Source: an uncultured Holophagaceae bacterium
GTDB lineage: Bacteria; Acidobacteriota; Holophagae; Holophagales; Holophagaceae
Assembly: GCA_903857495.1 (NCBI GenBank)
Contig: CAIOFF010000023.1
Coordinates: 32,279 to 96,278, forward strand
DNA length: 64,000 nt
Direction: 5' to 3'
Below are positions 60,731-64,000 of this stretch, piece by piece (the first letter of the stretch is position 1; each line of letters starts with the position of its first letter). The notes beneath the pieces are model-generated. The model saw only the letters and a program-made list of their open reading frames with translations, did not search any database and was not told the origin of the DNA. The position numbers and the translations under genes are program-made.

Positions 60731-61392
60731 GGCACCTCCAGCAGAACCGGCGTGGACGGCATGGCAAAGCAGCACCAGGGGGCGTCCGCGAAGGGATCCG
60801 GCTCCTCCTGCGCGATGACGAGCGTCTTCCCGGGGTCCAGCTCCCACTCCCGGATCACCTCCAGGGCCGCGGCCCGGTCCGCCGAGTCCAGTCCCTCGAG
60901 GGGATCGTCCAGCAGGATCAGCTCAGGATCCAGGGCCAGCACCCGGGCGAGGTTGCCGTGCTTGCGGGCCGAGGCACTCAGGGCGTGGGGCCGCAGACCC
61001 GCCACGGAGAGCAGTCCCAGGCGGTCCAGCGCGGCCCCCACCCGGACTGCGACCTCCGCGGCGGGCAGCCCCCGGAAGCGCAGGGGCAGTGCGATGTTCT
61101 CCCCCAGGCTCAGGTTCGAGAGCAGGCCACCGCGGGCAAAGGCGAGTCCTACTTCCACGCACCCCGTCAGGGTCAGGGCCCCGTCCCCGGGCCAGAGGAG
61201 GCGGCCCCCCACGGCCACCCGCCCGCGCAGGGGCTGCTCCGTGCCCGCGATCACCTGCAGCAGGCGGCTCTTGCCGCTGCCGCTGCTGCCCGTGAGCACC
61301 TGGCGGCCGCCGCGCGGCACGTCCAGCGCCAGGTCCTGGAGCAGGAGGCGGCCGTCTGGGGCAGCGAGGGCGAGGTCACGCAGCTCGATCAT
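60727..61392 (-). CDS. MlaF-like ABC ATPase with degenerate catalytic motifs
   Basis: This 221-aa protein sits in the MlaF position. Walker A is intact (TGSSGSGKSRLLQVI), but other motifs differ from active ABC ATPases. The Q-loop position reads AFARGGLLSNLSLGEN, without Gln. The signature is LSASARKHGNL instead of LSGGxxRR. Walker B is LILLDDPLEGLD, with Asp in place of the catalytic Glu. The switch region is TLVIAQEEPD, with no His. The protein is shorter than MlaF (about 270 aa). It may bind ATP with slow or no hydrolysis, or act with a second ATPase elsewhere. It overlaps the MlaD-like gene by 4 bp and lies 8 bp after the permease gene. Confidence 0.8.
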   Translation of the reverse strand: MIELRDLALAAPDGRLLLQDLALDVPRGGRQVLTGSSGSGKSRLLQVIAGTEQPLRGRVAVGGRLLWPGDGALTLTGCVEVGLAFARGGLLSNLSLGENIALPLRFRGLPAAEVAVRVGAALDRLGLLSVAGLRPHALSASARKHGNLARVLALDPELILLDDPLEGLDSADRAAALEVIREWELDPGKTLVIAQEEPDPFADAPWCCFAMPSTPVLLEVP

Positions 61393-61400
61393 GGGCGGGC

Positions 61401-62186
61401 TCAGAAATAGAACAGGGCTGCGATGAGCCCGTCCAGCATGAAGATCGCCACCAGCGCCGTGACGACGGTCCGGGTGACGGCCTGGGGGATCTCGGTCTGG
61501 CTGCGCCGGATGCCCAGGCCGAAGTGGCAGGCATGGAACGTGATGGCACCCGAGAAGAGGACCACCTTGAGCAGCGTGGCGACAAAGTCGCGGTTGGACA
61601 ACGTCTGGCGAACCGAGTCCATGAAGAACCCGAAGGTCACGCCGTATTTCAGCTTCGCCACCAGGAAGCCCCCGGCCAGGGCGGCCGCGTCGAAGAACAC
61701 CACCAGCGCGAAGACCGAGACCAGCACCCCCACCCAGCGGGGCAGCAGCAGATACTGGTAGGGATTCACGCCATGGGCGGCAAGGGCGTCCACCTCGCCG
61801 TTCAGCTGCATGGCGCCCAGCTCCGCGGCAATGGCGGTCGAGCTGCGGCCGATGACCAGCACCGCCGTCAGCAGCGGCCCCAGCTCCCGGAGGATGATCA
61901 GCACCATCAGGACGCCGATGTACTGCTCCGCGCCCAGACCCGACAGCTGGCTAAAGGCCTGGATGAGCGTCACCGCCCCCAGCAGCAGCGCGGTCCCACT
62001 CACCAGCGCCAGGGCCTGCAGGCCCGTGAAGCGGATCTGCAGGCGGATCTGGGCCCCCACGATCGGCAGCTGACCCAGGCGCAGCAGCAGCCCGAACCGC
62101 AGTGTCCGCAACACCAGGTGCACCTGGTCGCCCAGGAACTCGAGGAAGCCGCGGACCGGCGCGCCGAGCCGAGCGAGGAAGGTCAT
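61401..62186 (-). CDS. MlaE-type lipid ABC transporter permease
   Basis: This 261-aa integral membrane protein belongs to the MlaE/DUF140 family. Family features are LQALALVSGTALLLGAVTLIQAF, ELGPLLTAVLVIGRSSTAIAAELGAMQ (E-L-G-P, then the G-R-x-x-x-A-x-A-A-E-x-G-x-M motif), NGEVDALAAHGVNPYQYLLLPR and CHFGLGIRRSQTEIPQAVTRTVV. About five or six membrane helices are visible. It forms the membrane core of the lipid transporter with the ATPase and MCE proteins encoded downstream. It is the first gene of the operon. Confidence 0.93.
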   Translation of the reverse strand: MTFLARLGAPVRGFLEFLGDQVHLVLRTLRFGLLLRLGQLPIVGAQIRLQIRFTGLQALALVSGTALLLGAVTLIQAFSQLSGLGAEQYIGVLMVLIILRELGPLLTAVLVIGRSSTAIAAELGAMQLNGEVDALAAHGVNPYQYLLLPRWVGVLVSVFALVVFFDAAALAGGFLVAKLKYGVTFGFFMDSVRQTLSNRDFVATLLKVVLFSGAITFHACHFGLGIRRSQTEIPQAVTRTVVTALVAIFMLDGLIAALFYF

Positions 62187-62228
62187 TTTTCTCCCAATGG
62201 ATGGCCCAGCCTACCAGGGATGTCCGAC

Positions 62229-62852
62229 CTAGCGGCCCAGGACAAACCCGTCCGCGTAGTCGATGACCGTCACCACCCGGTAGTCCCGGTGCGGCGCAGA
62301 ACCAGCCCCGGCCTGGTGCAGGTCGGGATTGAACAGGTTGTGCCGATGCCCCCGGTCCGGCACCCCATCGTCCACCAGCAGCTGGATGACCACCTGCCGG
62401 GGGTCTTCTTCCAGCGTGCCGATGTTCTCGGCCACGGTGCCCTGCCAGGTGCCCAGGCGGTTGAGCCGCACGGACAGGCGGCTGCCGTCCGCGCCCACAT
62501 GGCCGATGGACCCCCGGGGGCCAATGTCCTGGGCATGGAGCCGGGCGGCCTGGGCCAGGCCCTCGCTGAACCGCAGCGGCCCCACGGGCGTCACGGTCTC
62601 CAGAAAGGCGATGGCCTCGTCCAGGGCGGCCACACCTTCCTCCGTGCGCAACGGCACCCGGTCCGGCCGCTTCCAGAGGGTGCCCTCGAAGCAGCCCCGC
62701 AGCTCCCGCAGGTGCCGGGCGTAGGCCTTGGGCCGCACCCGCAGGTCGCTCATCTCCTGCACCACCGCCCGCTCGAAGGCCGTGGCCTTGGGCGGTGGGG
62801 GCAGCTCTGCCGGGAGCTGCAGCGCGGCCAGGAACAGCAGGATGAGCCTCAT
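62229..62852 (-). CDS. CAP-domain (SCP/PR-1-like) secreted protein
   Basis: This 207-aa protein starts at ATG 62852, with GAGG upstream; the longer frame to 62891 lacks support. The signal peptide is RLILLFLAALQLPAEL. The CAP domain has ERAVVQEMSDLRVRPKAYARHL at the start, LRFSEGLAQAARLHAQDIG with the first His, and AENIGTLEEDPRQVVIQLLVDDG (the E-N motif). HRHNLFNPDLHQAGAGSAPH has the second conserved His. Bacterial CAP proteins are periplasmic or secreted, and their activities are mostly unknown. It lies 42 bp upstream of the mlaE-like start on the same strand and could be co-transcribed. Confidence 0.85.
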   Translation of the reverse strand: MRLILLFLAALQLPAELPPPPKATAFERAVVQEMSDLRVRPKAYARHLRELRGCFEGTLWKRPDRVPLRTEEGVAALDEAIAFLETVTPVGPLRFSEGLAQAARLHAQDIGPRGSIGHVGADGSRLSVRLNRLGTWQGTVAENIGTLEEDPRQVVIQLLVDDGVPDRGHRHNLFNPDLHQAGAGSAPHRDYRVVTVIDYADGFVLGR

Positions 62853-62892
62853 GGCAACCTCGGGTGGGTCCCGAAGTATAGACGTGCTCACA

Positions 62893-63053
62893 ACATCTCA
62901 GGTAATAAACAGGTCTGAAATGATGCAATGTTTGTAAAAATATGGAACCAGAATCTTCATTAAATTGCCTTTTTACACCTGATTACTAAGCAATCAAGCA
63001 TATTGTTGGGCATTCATTCCGGCCCATCCTGCATATAAAGACCGGGAGGTCAT
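62893..63053 (+). promoter_or_regulatory. AT-rich probable promoter region of the Ig-like lipoprotein gene
   Basis: The spacer is AT-rich (TTTGTAAAAATATGG, TTAAATTGCCTTTTT) and unlike the coding surroundings. Candidate elements include CATATAAAG near 63030-63038, about 20 bases before the start, but no confident -35/-10 pair could be chosen. The divergent CAP-domain gene starts at 62852, so both genes may be served from here. Confidence 0.4.
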
Positions 63054-64000
63054 ATGCGGCTGTGTCGAATCTTCGCCCCTTTGATGGCGGCCAGCCTTCT
63101 GTTCCTGGCTGGATGCGGGGGCACGAACAGTAAACCCATCAGCTTGACGTACAACGTGGCAGCGCCAACCTACACCAAGGGCACCGCCATCACCCCCAAC
63201 TTCCCCATCGCAGTGAACGCCTCCTTTGCTTTCTATTTCGTCAGCCCCGCTCTCCCCGCGGGCCTGGCCATGGGTCCCACCACCGGCATCATCACCGGAA
63301 CCCCGACCGTGGTCACGGCCACGGCCAACTACGTCGTGACAGGCACCGGTATCGGCATCTCCGCCACGACCACCCTGGTGATCACCGTCATTGACGCGGC
63401 CCCCCTCCCGGACCTCGCCTACACCAGGGCCACCTCGATCTACACCGTGGGCACCGCCATCACCGCCAACACGCCCACCAACACCGGCGGCGCCCTGGTT
63501 GCCTACGCCGTCAGCCCCGCTCTCCCCGCGGGCCTGGCCCTGAACCCCACCACCGGCGTCATCACCGGAACGCCCACCACCGTCACGGCCGTGGCCAGCT
63601 ATGTGGTCACCGCCTCCAACACCAGCGGCGCCGCCACCGCCAGGGCGACCTTGAATATGACCGTCGTGGCCGCCCCCGTGGCCACCAGCCTCGCGGCCGT
63701 GACCAACCCCGTCCCCTACGGCGGCTCGACCAGCCTTACCCCCACCTTCTCCGGTGGGACGGGTGCGGTGGACCAGGGCATCGGCGCCGTCACCTCGGGC
63801 ACCGCGTTCAGCTCCGGCGCCCTGACCGCAGCCAAGACCTTCACCCTGACCGTGACCAATGCCGCCGGCGCCACCGCGACCGCGGCTGTGGGCGTCACCC
63901 TGCAGTCGGCTGGCGTGGCCGCCATCAGCCCCGCCGCCCCGACCATGACCGTCAGCACCAGCACCACCTTCTCCAGTTCCGTCTCGGGTGCGTCGAATAC
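63054..64000 (+). CDS. Ig-like repeat lipoprotein (3' truncated by window)
   Basis: The frame starts at ATG 63054 after GGGAGGT (63044-63050) and stays open to the window end, giving at least 315 residues. It begins MRLCRIFAPLMAASLLFLAG followed by Cys21, a lipoprotein signal with L-A-G-C lipobox. Two repeats of the putative-Ig (He_PIG) type follow: YNVAAPTYTKGTAIT with VSPALPAGLAMGPTTG, and YTVGTAITANTP with VSPALPAGLALNPTTG, each ending ITGTPT. A Ser/Thr-rich beta domain (PVPYGGSTSLTPTFSGG) and the start of another follow. It is predicted to be on the cell surface or in the periplasm, perhaps in adhesion or as a repeat spacer for a C-terminal domain outside the window. Confidence 0.82.
   Translation, partial: MRLCRIFAPLMAASLLFLAGCGGTNSKPISLTYNVAAPTYTKGTAITPNFPIAVNASFAFYFVSPALPAGLAMGPTTGIITGTPTVVTATANYVVTGTGIGISATTTLVITVIDAAPLPDLAYTRATSIYTVGTAITANTPTNTGGALVAYAVSPALPAGLALNPTTGVITGTPTTVTAVASYVVTASNTSGAATARATLNMTVVAAPVATSLAAVTNPVPYGGSTSLTPTFSGGTGAVDQGIGAVTSGTAFSSGALTAAKTFTLTVTNAAGATATAAVGVTLQSAGVAAISPAAPTMTVSTSTTFSSSVSGASN

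Noticed and set aside
1..64000. tRNA, rRNA, CRISPR arrays, integrases or insertion sequences
   Set aside because: All spacers longer than about 50 bp were read; none showed a cloverleaf-like sequence, regular spacer-repeat pattern or transposase remnant.

Overview
This 64 kb window looks like a chromosomal segment of a free-living, Gram-negative, respiring and chemotactic bacterium with high GC content and mostly GC-ending codons. The gene mix fits an Acidobacteriota/Holophagae-type organism (Geothrix/Holophaga-like): a poly-HAMP receptor cluster, a multihaem cytochrome with an NrfD-type module, Mla-type lipid transport and Ig-like lipoproteins. That placement is an inference, because no rRNA or other marker locus is present. 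No tRNA, rRNA, CRISPR array, transposase or clear prophage was seen.

Layout. 1-6942: a sugar locus with the 3' end of a GH17-like beta-1,3-glucanase, an aldose-epimerase-like protein, a GPH/MFS symporter and a large GH94-related phosphorylase (GH149/GH161 type). It reads as a beta-1,3-glucan uptake and phosphorolysis pathway. 7008-11714 (minus): a glycosyltransferase, an M61 peptidase, a TetR regulator, MiaE and a DUF2520 protein, with a palindromic repeat block at 10271-10485. 11755-14863: a hypothetical protein, an M23 lipoprotein, a GH19 lysozyme-like enzyme and a membrane protein with a HEAGH motif. 15193-17103: divergent elbB and an aminotransferase. 17129-22652: a tightly overlapping operon of DUF4178 protein, 59-aa membrane peptide, DUF350 protein, membrane spermidine-synthase-like protein and Tat-type FAD oxidoreductase. 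22933-27434: a membrane protein, tetrahaem cytochrome, four-cluster ferredoxin and NrfD/PsrC quinone subunit, closed by a strong terminator.

27616-38265: a sensor kinase with its receiver, an HD-GYP response regulator, guaA (flanked by an inverted repeat), glyS and glyQ, and small genes. 38347-44296 (minus): a large hybrid histidine kinase, then a CheR-like/MBL/deacetylase-like/GNAT group. 44962-57854: a complete chemotaxis operon, mcp-cheW-STAS-soluble receptor-cheY-cheA-cheR-cheD-cheB, followed by a haem-binding hybrid kinase. The transmembrane receptor contains six 91-residue double-HAMP repeats. The soluble receptor carries a CheZ-like D-x3-Q motif, which may explain why no separate CheY phosphatase gene is visible. 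57933-62852 (minus): a TPR membrane protein, an Mla-type lipid ABC transporter whose ATPase is degenerate at several catalytic motifs, and a CAP-domain protein. 63054-64000: the start of an Ig-like repeat lipoprotein that runs off the window.

Many neighbouring genes overlap by 4 bp (ATGA/GTGA). I used these overlaps and visible Shine-Dalgarno sequences to choose starts, often moving them downstream of the longest open frame. Residue positions given as approximate were counted by eye.
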